Assembly: GCA_002343395.1 (NCBI GenBank)
Contig: DDSN01000107.1
Coordinates: forward strand, 168-13,222
Reading direction: 5' to 3'
Source of the DNA: Hyphomonadaceae bacterium UBA2389
GTDB taxonomy: Bacteria; Pseudomonadota; Alphaproteobacteria; Caulobacterales; Aquidulcibacteraceae
DNA: 13,055 bases
The notes beneath the pieces are model-generated. The model was not told the origin of the DNA. It worked only from the letters and a program-made list of their open reading frames with translations, and did not search any database. How positions within the stretch are numbered: the first letter of the stretch is position 1; each line of letters opens with the position of its first letter. Positions 1 to 7,506 of this stretch are shown piece after piece. A program made the position numbers and the translations under genes.

Positions 1-932
1 TGGCCGAAGCCCATCAGGCGCACGTCGGACTTCGGGTCTTTCACCTTCGCGATGAAGGCGGGAATGTTGTCGACGGCGCCGATCTCTTCGAGCATCTTGA
101 GCGCCGCCTCGTTGGCGCCGCCATGCGCGGGGCCCCACAGACACGCAATCCCCGAGGCGATGCACGCGAACGGATTGGCGCCCGAAGAGCCCGCGAGGCG
201 CACCGTCGAGGTCGACGCGTTCTGCTCGTGGTCGGCGTGAAGGATCATGAACACGTCCATCGCGCGCGCCAGGATCGGGTTGACCTTATAGTCCTCCGCC
301 GGAACCGCGAAGCACATGCGCAGGAAGTTCGAGGCGTAATCGAGTTCGTTGCGCGGCGACACGAACGGCTGCCCGATCGAGTACTTGAACGCACGCGCCG
401 CGATCGTCGGCATTTTCGCGATCAAGCGATGGCTGGCGATGGTGCGTTGCTTGGGATCGTCGATGTCGGTCGAGTCGTGATAGAACGCCGACAATGCGCC
501 GACCGTTCCCACCATGATCGCCATCGGGTGCGCATCGCGGCGGAAGCCTTCGAAGAAGCGATCGAACTGCGCGTGCAGCATGGTGTGGTAGGTGATGTCC
601 TTGCTGAAGCGCGCCATCTCCGCATGGGTCGGCAATTCGCCGTTCGCCAACAGGTAACAGACTTCCAGAAACGTCGAATGCTCGGCGAGTTGATCAATCG
701 GATAGCCGCGATAAAGCAGCACGCCTTCATCGCCGTCGATGTACGTGATCTGGCTTTCGCAGGAGCCCGTCGACGTGAAGCCCGGATCGAAGGTGAACAT
801 CTTGCCGTCCGAGTAGAGCTTGCGGATGTCGACCACATCCGGCCCAACCGAACCGCCATAGACCGGCAACTCGAGTTGGCGGTTGTTCACCGTGAGCGTT
901 GCGGGCGCCTTCTTCGTCAGTTTGCTTTCCAT
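1..932 (-). CDS. gltA: Citrate synthase, 3' end cut by window edge
   Basis: Type II (hexameric-type) citrate synthase, which condenses oxaloacetate and acetyl-CoA to citrate in the cytosolic TCA cycle. About 310 N-terminal residues are visible of an expected ~430. The start ATG (932-930) opens MESKLTKKAPATLTV and is preceded by a good ribosome site, GAGGAAG, lying across the gltX stop. Landmarks: the small N-terminal beta domain (about 10-65), YRGYPIDQLAE (74-84), LHADHEQNAS (231-240) with the substrate-binding histidine at 235, and WGPAHGGANEA (266-276) with catalytic His270, matching His264 of the E. coli enzyme. The catalytic Asp lies beyond the window; the last residues read LMGFG plus a partial His codon, as the family predicts. 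It is 9 nt downstream of gltX and probably cotranscribed with it. No frameshift seen. Identification is secure. Confidence 0.97.
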   Translation of the reverse strand, partial: MESKLTKKAPATLTVNNRQLELPVYGGSVGPDVVDIRKLYSDGKMFTFDPGFTSTGSCESQITYIDGDEGVLLYRGYPIDQLAEHSTFLEVCYLLANGELPTHAEMARFSKDITYHTMLHAQFDRFFEGFRRDAHPMAIMVGTVGALSAFYHDSTDIDDPKQRTIASHRLIAKMPTIAARAFKYSIGQPFVSPRNELDYASNFLRMCFAVPAEDYKVNPILARAMDVFMILHADHEQNASTSTVRLAGSSGANPFACIASGIACLWGPAHGGANEAALKMLEEIGAVDNIPAFIAKVKDPKSDVRLMGFG

Positions 933-941
933 GGGGCTTCC

Positions 942-2315
942 TCAAATCTGATCCGACATCCGCGCAAGCGCTTCCTCGCGGCCCAAGAGTTCCAGCGCCA
1001 GCCCCAAGTCGGGGGCGGGCGCGCCCCCGGTGAGCGCCGCACGCAGACCGGGGCCTATTTGTCCTAATCCAACGCCTTCCTCGGTAGCAAAAGCCTTAAG
1101 GGCGGCGCCGAGCGGGCCGTGTTCCCAGGCGGATTCTGCGCTGAGTCGGGCGCTAAGGCGCGCCAAGCGCGCTCGAAACGCCTCGCTCAGCAGCGCCTTG
1201 GCCGAGTCGGTGAATGGCAACGGGCGCTTGGCGAGCACGAAGCGCGCCTGCTCGGCCAGGTCTGGGATGGTCTTGGCGCGCGTTTTGAGCGCACCCGCAA
1301 TCCGCGCCAGCGTCCGCGCGTTCGCTGACGGTTCGCCCTTGCCCTTGAGATGATCGCCGAGCAGCTGCGCCAAGCGCGCATCATCAGCTTGGCCCATGAA
1401 GTGCGCGTTGACGAAATCGAGCTTCTTGAAATCGAGCCGTGCGGGGCCTTTTCCGATCTGGCCGATGTCGAACTGCGCGATCGCCTCATCCTTGGAAAGG
1501 ATGTCGTCGTGTCCGGGGCTCCAGCCCAAGCGCATCAGATAGGCGGCGACGGCCTCGGGCAGGTAGCCCATATCGCGATACTCGTGCACCGCTTGCGCTC
1601 CATGGCGCTTGGAGAGTTTCTTTCCGTCCTCGCCATGAATGAGCGGCACGTGCGCGAACTTGGGCGGCGTCCACGCCATCGCCCGGAAGATGGGAATCTG
1701 ACGCGCCGCGTTGGTCAGGTGATCGTCGCCGCGGATCACGTGTGTCACGCCCATATCATGGTCGTCGACGACCACCGACAGCATGTACGTGGGCGTGCCA
1801 TCGGCGCGCAGCAGCACCAGGTCATCGATATCGCGCGCCTTGATGCGCACGTCGCCTTGAATGAGGTCGGCGTTCAGCACGTCGCCGTCGTCTGGCGCGC
1901 GCAATCGGATGACATGAGGCGCGCCGGGCCGCTCACCGCCATCGCGCCAGGGCGAGCGCAACGCGCGTCCCTGTTCGTGCGCTTCCGCGCGCAGCGTTTC
2001 GACCTCATCCGGCGAGCAATAGCAGCGAAACGCGGTTCCGCGCGCGATCATCGCCTCGGCCGCCTCGCGGTGGCGAGCGGCGCGGGAAAACTGATACGTG
2101 ATCTCGCCATCGTGGCTTAGCCCCAGCCAATCGAGCCCATCAATGATCGCCGCGATCGCCGCGTCGGTGGAACGCGCCCGGTCGGTGTCCTCGATCCGCA
2201 AAAGGTATCGCCCGCCCATTTTGCGGGCGAAAAGCCAATTGAACAGCGCTGTTCGCGCGCCGCCAATATGGAGGTAGCCTGTCGGCGAGGGAGCGAAACG
2301 GGTGACGACGCTCAT
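942..2315 (-). CDS. gltX: Glutamyl-tRNA synthetase
   Basis: Class I aminoacyl-tRNA synthetase, 457 aa, charging tRNA-Glu with glutamate in the cytosol. The start at 2315 gives MSVVTRFAPSPTGYLHIGG, placing the HIGH-type motif (HIGG, 16-19) at its usual distance from the N-terminus; the frame is open further upstream but that stretch carries no family sequence. Other landmarks: RIEDTDRARS (40-49), HVIRGDDHLTN (192-202) and the KMSKS-type loop KKLSKRHGA (232-240). The C-terminal ~130 residues form the helical anticodon-binding part. Only two cysteines (98 and 100, CYC) of the four-ligand zinc site known in the E. coli enzyme are evident, so that site is probably not formed. No Shine-Dalgarno sequence is evident before the ATG. 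Alphaproteobacteria often carry two GltX paralogues and a non-discriminating enzyme is possible; sequence alone does not settle this. Confidence 0.97.
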   Translation of the reverse strand: MSVVTRFAPSPTGYLHIGGARTALFNWLFARKMGGRYLLRIEDTDRARSTDAAIAAIIDGLDWLGLSHDGEITYQFSRAARHREAAEAMIARGTAFRCYCSPDEVETLRAEAHEQGRALRSPWRDGGERPGAPHVIRLRAPDDGDVLNADLIQGDVRIKARDIDDLVLLRADGTPTYMLSVVVDDHDMGVTHVIRGDDHLTNAARQIPIFRAMAWTPPKFAHVPLIHGEDGKKLSKRHGAQAVHEYRDMGYLPEAVAAYLMRLGWSPGHDDILSKDEAIAQFDIGQIGKGPARLDFKKLDFVNAHFMGQADDARLAQLLGDHLKGKGEPSANARTLARIAGALKTRAKTIPDLAEQARFVLAKRPLPFTDSAKALLSEAFRARLARLSARLSAESAWEHGPLGAALKAFATEEGVGLGQIGPGLRAALTGGAPAPDLGLALELLGREEALARMSDQI

Positions 2316-2394
2316 GGGGGAGGGCGCTGTGTCTTCAAATCGCGCGCGTGGTAGCACGCCGGGCGCGATTTCTCCTAGGCGCGCTTTTGCCGCG
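2316..2394. promoter_or_regulatory. Divergent gltX/comEC intergenic region
   Basis: 79 nt between the divergent starts of gltX and comEC as called here. Read in the comEC frame, third-position GC is only about half, against nearly all G/C a few codons into comEC, so I treat it as non-coding. Promoters for both genes are expected here or just inside the opposing gene, but I found no convincing -35/-10 pair on either strand. A small inverted repeat, GCGTG-GTAG-CACGC, lies at 2346-2359. Confidence 0.4.
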
Positions 2395-4488
2395 ATGATC
2401 GCGCTCCAGCGCGACCGCTGGATCCTCTGGTTGCCCATAGCGATGATCGCGGGGGCCGCGTGCTGGTTGCTGGCGGCGCGCGATCCCCCGCCATGGGCGC
2501 CGTCCGCGGCGTTCGCGGCCGCTACCCTTGCCGCCGTCCTGCTGCGGCGTTGGAGCCCCGACGCCGCCCCGCTCTTGGGCATGCGTCTGTTCGTGATCAG
2601 CGCCTGCGCGTTGACAAGCGCGGGTGCGCTCGGCGCGCTCGCCGCTCAAGTCCGCACGCTGGTGGCGGCCCAACCTGGCTTCGCCGCGGACGATGCGCCG
2701 CGCGCCATCGAGGGCTGGGTGGTGTCCAATGACGCAAGCGATACCGGCCCGCGCTTGAGGTTGCTGGTGCGCCATATCGAGGGCGTCGCCGCGCCGCCGC
2801 TCTATGTGCGGCTCTCCGTTCCGCAAGCCGGCCTGCTAACGCCTGGGCGCGCCGCGCGCTGCTACGGCGTGCTGGGGCCGCCCGCGGGCCCGATGGCGCC
2901 TGGCGCCTACGATTTCGCGCGCCGCGCCTATTTTGAACGCCTGGGGGCCACCGGCTTCGGCTATGGCCGATGCCGCCCCGTCGCGTTTGAACAGGCGCCG
3001 CCTTCGCCCCTTGACCGCGCGTGGCTCAGCCTCGTCGCCATGCGATCAGACCTCGCCGCCGCGATTATCGCCGCGGCGCCTGATCGAGGCGGCGCCATCG
3101 CCGCGGCGCTGGTCACCGGCGATCGCTCCTTCATCGATGCCGACACCAACGCCTCGCTGCGCGACAGCGGCTTGGGCCATCTTCTGTCCGTTTCCGGCAT
3201 TCACATGGGCGTCGTCGGCGGCTTGGTTTTTTCGATCGTGCTGTGGACGCTGTCGCTGATCGCGCCCATCGCGCTGCGTTGGCCGGTCAAGAAACTGGCC
3301 GCGGGCGCTGCGCTCTGCGTGCTTGGCGCTTATCTCGTCATCTCGGGATCAAGCGTGCCGGCGGTGCGCTCGTTCGTGATGGCGTGCGTCGCGTTCGGCG
3401 CCATCCTCATCGACCGGCCCGCGATCTCCATGCGCGGCTTGGCGCTCGCCGCGTTCGTGGTGACGCTGCTGTTTCCGGAATCGGTTCTGGAGCCCGGATT
3501 CCAGATGTCGTTCGCCGCGACCATGGCGTTGGTTGCGCTCTTCGAGATGATGAAGCGCGCGCCGCACGAACCGGCGCTGCCGACGCCTGGGCCCCTCATC
3601 GGCGCCATGCAGGCGACCACGCGCGGCATCGGCGGCGTACTTCTGATTTCCTGCGTTGCCGGCTTCGCCACCGATCCGTTCGCGATCTATCATTTCCAAC
3701 GGTTTTCGCTGTATTCGTTGCCCGCTAACCTGATCGCGGCGCCGATCATGTCGTTTCTCGTCGCTCCCATGGCGGTCGTGGCGGCTATCCTCGCGCCGTT
3801 CGGCCTCGCTGATCCCGCATTGCAGCTGATGGCGAGCGCGCTGGATCTCATCGCCGCCGTGGGCGCGACGTTCGGCGAGCGGCCGGAGGCGATCCGCGCG
3901 CTGCCGAAGCCGCCTGATCTGGCGTTCGTCCTATGCGTAGCAGCGCTGATCTGGGCCAGCTTGTGGCGCGGGTGGTTGCGCTGGCTGGCCACGCCGCTCA
4001 TGGCGCTCAGCATCGGCCTTTACGTCGCCGCGCCAAGGCCGATCATGGCGTTTGACGCGGATCTGCGCGCGGTTTTCGTCAGGGAGCAGGGGGCGTGGAC
4101 GCTGCTCACGAATCCGCGTCGGTCCACGTACGCGCGCGATCGGCTCGGCGCCATGCTCGGCCTGTCGCCGCCCGTGCTTGAGCGCCTCGCGCCGCCAACG
4201 GCATGCGCGAACGAACGCTGCGCGTGGCGCCTTGGCTCCCGTATGCTGATTGTCGCACGCGCCTTCGATCCACGGCGCGATTGTTTGGCTAACGCGATCA
4301 TCATCGTTGAAACATTGGCGCCGTTCGATCAATGCGCGACCGCGCGCCTTGTCGGCCCAGGCGACCGCCTCCGCTTCGGCGGGGCGTTCATATTTTCGGA
4401 CGGCCGGATCGAACGGGCGCGCCCGTCAGCGCTTGCGCGCCCATGGACCGCGACGCGCGCCGAAAACGCCGACACGTCTCAGGAATAG
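2395..4488 (+). CDS. comEC: ComEC/Rec2-family DNA-uptake channel protein
   Basis: Inner-membrane protein of 697 aa, expected to form the channel carrying one strand of transforming DNA into the cytoplasm. From the ATG at 2395: hydrophobic helices at about 9-28 and further on, a DUF4131-like OB-fold segment to about residue 190, then the polytopic Competence domain with the signature HLLSVSGIHMG around 263-273 and multiple membrane helices to about 545. The remaining ~150 residues form a compact, cysteine-containing C-terminal part. It has no HxHxDH motif, so the metallo-beta-lactamase domain of Bacillus-type ComEC is absent. The start is uncertain: a GTG at 2302 and an ATG at 2314 are in frame and would overlap gltX, but 2314-2394 has poor third-position GC. 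It overlaps the end of convergent lexA by 10 nt. Its presence suggests, but does not prove, natural competence. Confidence 0.92.
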   Translation: MIALQRDRWILWLPIAMIAGAACWLLAARDPPPWAPSAAFAAATLAAVLLRRWSPDAAPLLGMRLFVISACALTSAGALGALAAQVRTLVAAQPGFAADDAPRAIEGWVVSNDASDTGPRLRLLVRHIEGVAAPPLYVRLSVPQAGLLTPGRAARCYGVLGPPAGPMAPGAYDFARRAYFERLGATGFGYGRCRPVAFEQAPPSPLDRAWLSLVAMRSDLAAAIIAAAPDRGGAIAAALVTGDRSFIDADTNASLRDSGLGHLLSVSGIHMGVVGGLVFSIVLWTLSLIAPIALRWPVKKLAAGAALCVLGAYLVISGSSVPAVRSFVMACVAFGAILIDRPAISMRGLALAAFVVTLLFPESVLEPGFQMSFAATMALVALFEMMKRAPHEPALPTPGPLIGAMQATTRGIGGVLLISCVAGFATDPFAIYHFQRFSLYSLPANLIAAPIMSFLVAPMAVVAAILAPFGLADPALQLMASALDLIAAVGATFGERPEAIRALPKPPDLAFVLCVAALIWASLWRGWLRWLATPLMALSIGLYVAAPRPIMAFDADLRAVFVREQGAWTLLTNPRRSTYARDRLGAMLGLSPPVLERLAPPTACANERCAWRLGSRMLIVARAFDPRRDCLANAIIIVETLAPFDQCATARLVGPGDRLRFGGAFIFSDGRIERARPSALARPWTATRAENADTSQE

Positions 4489-5144
4489 CGCCGGATCATC
4501 GCCACCAGCTTACCCTGAATACGCACGCGGTCGGGGCCGAAGATACGCGTCTCATACGCGGGGTTCGCCGCCTCAAGCGCGACTGAATTGCCCCGTTTGC
4601 GTAAACGCTTCAGCGTCGCTTCCTCGCCATCGATGAGCGCCACCACGATGTCGCCGCTGTCGGCGTTTTCCGAGCGCCGAATGATGACGACGTCGCCGTC
4701 GAGAATGCCGGCCTGGATCATCGAATCGCCCTTCACCTCAAGCGCGAAGTGATCGCCATGTCCCAGCAGGTCCTCCGGCGCCGACACGCGCCCCACCTCA
4801 TGTTGGAGCGCTTCGATCGGCACGCCCGCCGCGATTTGACCGAGGATCGGAACGCCGGTCGAGCGGCTCTCGGAAACGACGCTCGGTTTGAAGGCGCCGC
4901 GTCCTTTCGGCGGCGCCGCCGGGGCGGCGCTATCGGGCAGCTTCAACACCTCGAGCGCGCGCGCCCGATGCGGCAGGCGGCGTAAAAAGCCACGCTCCTC
5001 CAGGGCGGTGATCAAGCGGTGGATGCCCGACTTGGAGGCAAGATCGAGCGCCTCCTTCATTTCATCGAAAGACGGCGAAACCCCCGTCTCCTTGATCCGC
5101 TCATGGATGTAGAGCAGCAGTTCTTTTTGCTTCGCCGTCAGCAT
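4479..5144 (-). CDS. lexA: LexA SOS repressor / self-cleaving S24 protease
   Basis: Cytosolic repressor of the DNA-damage response, 221 aa. The start ATG at 5144 gives MLTAKQKELL, typical of the family; an in-frame TTG at 5159 would add five residues and is less likely. The N-terminal winged helix-turn-helix (about 1-70) contains ERIKETGVSPSFDEMKEA and SKSGIHRLITALEERGF. An Ala/Pro-rich linker follows, then the C-terminal S24 peptidase: the Ala-Gly cleavage site is in QIAAGVPIEA, the catalytic serine in KGDSMIQAGI, and the lysine partner in DGEEATLKRL. RecA-stimulated autocleavage at the Ala-Gly bond is expected. Its own promoter overlaps a perfect alphaproteobacterial SOS box, implying autoregulation. 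It starts 66 nt after trpC on the same strand and ends inside the tail of comEC. Identification is secure. Confidence 0.97.
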   Translation of the reverse strand: MLTAKQKELLLYIHERIKETGVSPSFDEMKEALDLASKSGIHRLITALEERGFLRRLPHRARALEVLKLPDSAAPAAPPKGRGAFKPSVVSESRSTGVPILGQIAAGVPIEALQHEVGRVSAPEDLLGHGDHFALEVKGDSMIQAGILDGDVVIIRRSENADSGDIVVALIDGEEATLKRLRKRGNSVALEAANPAYETRIFGPDRVRIQGKLVAMIRRYS

Positions 5145-5185
5145 GAGCTTCGCCCGCAACGAGAGGTGACCAAAACGCGAACGAT

Positions 5186-5200
5186 GTTCTAGCTCCGTTC
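5186..5200 (-). promoter_or_regulatory. LexA operator (SOS box) of lexA
   Basis: The direct repeat GTTC-TAGCTCC-GTTC on the + strand (GAAC-N7-GAAC on the lexA strand) matches the established alphaproteobacterial LexA-binding consensus GTTC-N7-GTTC exactly. It lies 42-56 nt before the lexA start and overlaps the predicted -10 element and spacer, so bound LexA should block its own promoter. A further GAAC half-site at 5179-5182 forms GAAC-GAT-GTTC with the first repeat, probably by chance. Confidence 0.88.
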
Positions 5201-5214
5201 ACGAATTGGGTCAA
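5186..5214 (-). promoter_or_regulatory. Predicted sigma70-type promoter of lexA
   Basis: On the lexA strand, TTGACC (5214-5209) and TAGAAC (5191-5186) are separated by exactly 17 nt. The -35 overlaps the trpC stop codon (5213-5211) and the -10 overlaps the SOS box. Transcription would begin near 5179, giving a leader of about 35 nt. This predicts that lexA can be transcribed independently of the upstream trp genes. Confidence 0.65.
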
Positions 5215-5993
5215 GTTTCGAGCAAGTCTCGTGTCGCCTGCGCAACGTCTTGCTGGCGCATCAGGCTCTCGCCCACCAGGAATGCGCGCGCGCCGGCGGC
5301 GGTCAGGCGGGCGATATCCGCGGCGGTGAAGATGCCCGATTCCGCGACCAGCAAACGATCCCTGGGCGTCCGCGCCGCCAAGCGCTCGCTCACCGTGAGA
5401 TCGGTTTCGAAAGTCGCCAGCGAACGATTGTTCACGCCAATCAGCGGCGCGCCGAGCGCGATGGCGCGCTCCAGTTCCGCTTCGTCGTGAACCTCGACCA
5501 GCGAGGCCATGTCGCATTCGTTGGCCGCGTCGAACACATCAGCGGCGGCGGCGTCATCCAGCGCCGCCATGATGATGAGGATGGCGTCGGCGCCGAGCGC
5601 GCGGCTCTCGAACACCTGCCATGTATCGACGATGAAATCCTTGCGGAGCACCGGCAACGCGCACGCGGCGCGCGCCGCGACCAAATACTCATCGGCGCCT
5701 TGAAAGCTTGGCGCGTCGGTCAGCACGGAAAGGCACGCCGCGCCGCCGGTTTCGTAGGCGCGCGCGAGCGCCGGCGGGTCGAAGTCCGCGCGGATAAGCC
5801 CCTTCGAAGGCGAGGCTTTCTTGATCTCAGCGATAAGGGCGGCGCGATCCTTCGTAGCGCGCAGCGCGCCGAGAAAATCGCGCGGCGGCGGTTGCGAAAA
5901 TGCGTCGTCCTCGATCTGCCCCCAGGGGCGGTGCGCCTGCCGCTTCGCCACCTCTTCGCGCTTGTAGGCAAGGATGTGTTCAAGCACGCTCAT
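5211..5993 (-). CDS. trpC: Indole-3-glycerol-phosphate synthase
   Basis: Cytosolic enzyme of tryptophan synthesis, 260 aa, that closes the indole ring from CdRP with loss of CO2 and water. It is a single-domain (beta/alpha)8 barrel, not fused to TrpF. Catalytic positions are all visible: Glu56 and Lys58 in AEIKKASPSKG (55-65), Lys118 in LRKDFIVD (116-123), Glu167 in LVEVHD (165-170), Asn188 in GVNNRSL (186-192) and Glu218 in VAESGI (216-221). The ATG overlaps the trpD stop (ATGA) with an AAGGA ribosome site 8 nt upstream, implying coupled translation. It is the last gene of the trp series; lexA follows after 66 nt under its own promoter. Many alphaproteobacteria have moaC and moeA next, but here they are absent. 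Confidence 0.97.
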   Translation of the reverse strand: MSVLEHILAYKREEVAKRQAHRPWGQIEDDAFSQPPPRDFLGALRATKDRAALIAEIKKASPSKGLIRADFDPPALARAYETGGAACLSVLTDAPSFQGADEYLVAARAACALPVLRKDFIVDTWQVFESRALGADAILIIMAALDDAAAADVFDAANECDMASLVEVHDEAELERAIALGAPLIGVNNRSLATFETDLTVSERLAARTPRDRLLVAESGIFTAADIARLTAAGARAFLVGESLMRQQDVAQATRDLLET

Positions 5994-6934
5994 GGCGCGT
6001 CCTTGGTGATGGCGATGAGCGTGTCCAACATGAGCTTCGCCGCGCCGCTTTCCAGCGAGGCGCGCGCGCGCTCTTCGCCTTCGGGGCCGAACCCCGCCAT
6101 TTGCAGGGCGATCGTCGCGTTGGCGAGCACCGCCTGGCGATAAGCCGCGCGCCCGCCGCCGTCGAGAAGCGCCTGCAGCGCGTGCGCGTTCGCGCGCGCG
6201 TCGCCGCCGTGAAGACCTTCTTCGAGCTGTCCAGACGTGTCCGCCGGCATCACCTTGACGCCCTGCGCGCTCAACGTCGCGACGAAATTGGGACCGTTCG
6301 CGGCGAATTCATCGACGCCGCCGGCGCCGTGAACGACAAATGCGCGCTCCGAACCGAGAATGTGCAGCGCGCGCGCGACCGGCTCAACGAAGTCCGACGC
6401 GAACACGCCGACGAGTTGGCGCTTCACGCCGGCGGGATTGGAGAGCGGCCCCAGCAGATTGAAGATCGTGCGTTGCCCAAATTCGCGGCGCGCCGCCGCG
6501 ACATGACGCAGCGCGGGGTGGTGATTTTGCGCGAACAAGAATGCGACGTTGGCCTCGCGCAGCGCGCGCTCAAGCGTGGGCGCGTCCCCCGTCAGCTTGA
6601 CGCCCAGCGCTTCAAGCACATCGGCGGCGCCGGATTTCGAACTCATGGCGCGGTTGCCGTGCTTGGCCACCGGAACGCCCGCGCCCGCCACGACAAACGC
6701 CACGGCTGTCGAAATGTTCAGCGTGTGGGCCCCGTCGCCGCCCGTGCCGCAAACGTCAATGGCGCCTTCAGGCGCTTGTACGTGCAGCATGCGCTCGCGC
6801 ATCGCCCGTGCGCCAGCCGCGAGCGCCTCGGGATCGCCCATGCGCGCGATTGAGCGCGCGAGAAACTCCATGATCTCGTCATGACTCGCCGCGCCGTCGA
6901 GAATGCGCGCGAACGCGGCGTCGAGCGCGCTCAT
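5990..6934 (-). CDS. trpD: Anthranilate phosphoribosyltransferase
   Basis: Transfers the phosphoribosyl group of PRPP to anthranilate, the second committed step of tryptophan synthesis; cytosolic, normally a homodimer. 314 aa against about 335-345 usual. Conserved motifs: the PRPP loop CGTGGDGAHTLNIST (62-76), KHGNRAMSSKSGAADVLEALG (91-111), FAQNHHPA (134-141), RTIFNLLGPLSNPAG (155-169) and the metal-binding Asp-Glu pair at 208-209. The shortfall sits in the N-terminal helical domain: only about 26 residues separate ILDGA from ARAMRERM, roughly 15-20 fewer than normal, with no frameshift visible. Start and stop overlap trpG and trpC respectively by ATGA. Identity is secure; the effect of the shortened N-terminus is unknown. 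Confidence 0.96.
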   Translation of the reverse strand: MSALDAAFARILDGAASHDEIMEFLARSIARMGDPEALAAGARAMRERMLHVQAPEGAIDVCGTGGDGAHTLNISTAVAFVVAGAGVPVAKHGNRAMSSKSGAADVLEALGVKLTGDAPTLERALREANVAFLFAQNHHPALRHVAAARREFGQRTIFNLLGPLSNPAGVKRQLVGVFASDFVEPVARALHILGSERAFVVHGAGGVDEFAANGPNFVATLSAQGVKVMPADTSGQLEEGLHGGDARANAHALQALLDGGGRAAYRQAVLANATIALQMAGFGPEGEERARASLESGAAKLMLDTLIAITKDAP

Positions 6935-7506
6935 CGCAGGCCCGCCGCCGCCAAGAAGTTGGCGATAATCGCGTGACCGTGTTCCGAGGCGATGGACTCT
7001 GGATGGAACTGCACGCCGAACAACGGCCGATTTCGATGCGACATGCCCATGATCTCGCCGTCCTCGGTTTCAGCGTCGATGGAAAACTCGGCGGGAAGCG
7101 TCTCACGTTTCACAGCGAGCGAATGATAGCGGGTCGCGTTAAACGGGGAGGGGAGCCCTCGGAAAAGCCCGCGTCCGGTATGGCGCACCGCCGACACCTT
7201 GCCATGCATGATCGCCTTGGCGCTGACCACATCGCCGCCAAACGCCTGGCCCATGGCCTGATGGCCAAGACAAACGCCGAAGATCGGCAGATCGCTCGGC
7301 GCCTGCCTCAACAGATCGAGGCAAATGCCGGCTTCGTTCGGCGTGCATGGGCCCGGCGAGAGGATGACCGCCTTGGGTTTCCTTTTCAGCGCCTGCTCAG
7401 CCGAGAGCGCGTCATTGCGCACCACGTCCGTCGGCACGCCGAAGTCCTCGACGTAGTGGACGAGGTTGTAAACGAAGCTGTCGTAGTTATCGATGAAAAG
7501 GATCAT
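6931..7506 (-). CDS. trpG: Anthranilate synthase component II (glutamine amidotransferase)
   Basis: Class I glutamine amidotransferase, 191 aa, that supplies ammonia to TrpE for anthranilate formation. The triad is visible: nucleophile Cys79 in FGVCLGHQ (77-83), with His168 and Glu170 in VQFHPES (165-171). The oxyanion-hole region LSPGPCTPNEAG (49-60) is intact, as is the N-terminal ILFIDNYDSFVYNL. The MHGK segment (100-103) is shared by TrpG and PabA, so the subunit may also serve aminodeoxychorismate synthase. No convincing ribosome site precedes the ATG; just upstream lies a hairpin-forming spacer rather than trpE itself. The 3' end overlaps trpD by ATGA. Confidence 0.95.
   Translation of the reverse strand: MILFIDNYDSFVYNLVHYVEDFGVPTDVVRNDALSAEQALKRKPKAVILSPGPCTPNEAGICLDLLRQAPSDLPIFGVCLGHQAMGQAFGGDVVSAKAIMHGKVSAVRHTGRGLFRGLPSPFNATRYHSLAVKRETLPAEFSIDAETEDGEIMGMSHRNRPLFGVQFHPESIASEHGHAIIANFLAAAGLR

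Noticed and set aside
123..1067. 314-codon + strand frame opposite gltA and the gltX end
   Set aside because: Shadow of gltA on the other strand, with the Arg-rich composition typical of antisense frames in high-GC genomes.
2316..2582. N-terminal extension of gltX beyond 2315
   Set aside because: The HIGH motif sits at its normal distance from the start at 2315, and the extra 89 residues are antisense to comEC with no family similarity.
5145..5159. Five-residue N-terminal extension of LexA from a TTG start
   Set aside because: MLTAKQ at 5144 matches the usual LexA start, and TTG is a weaker initiator.
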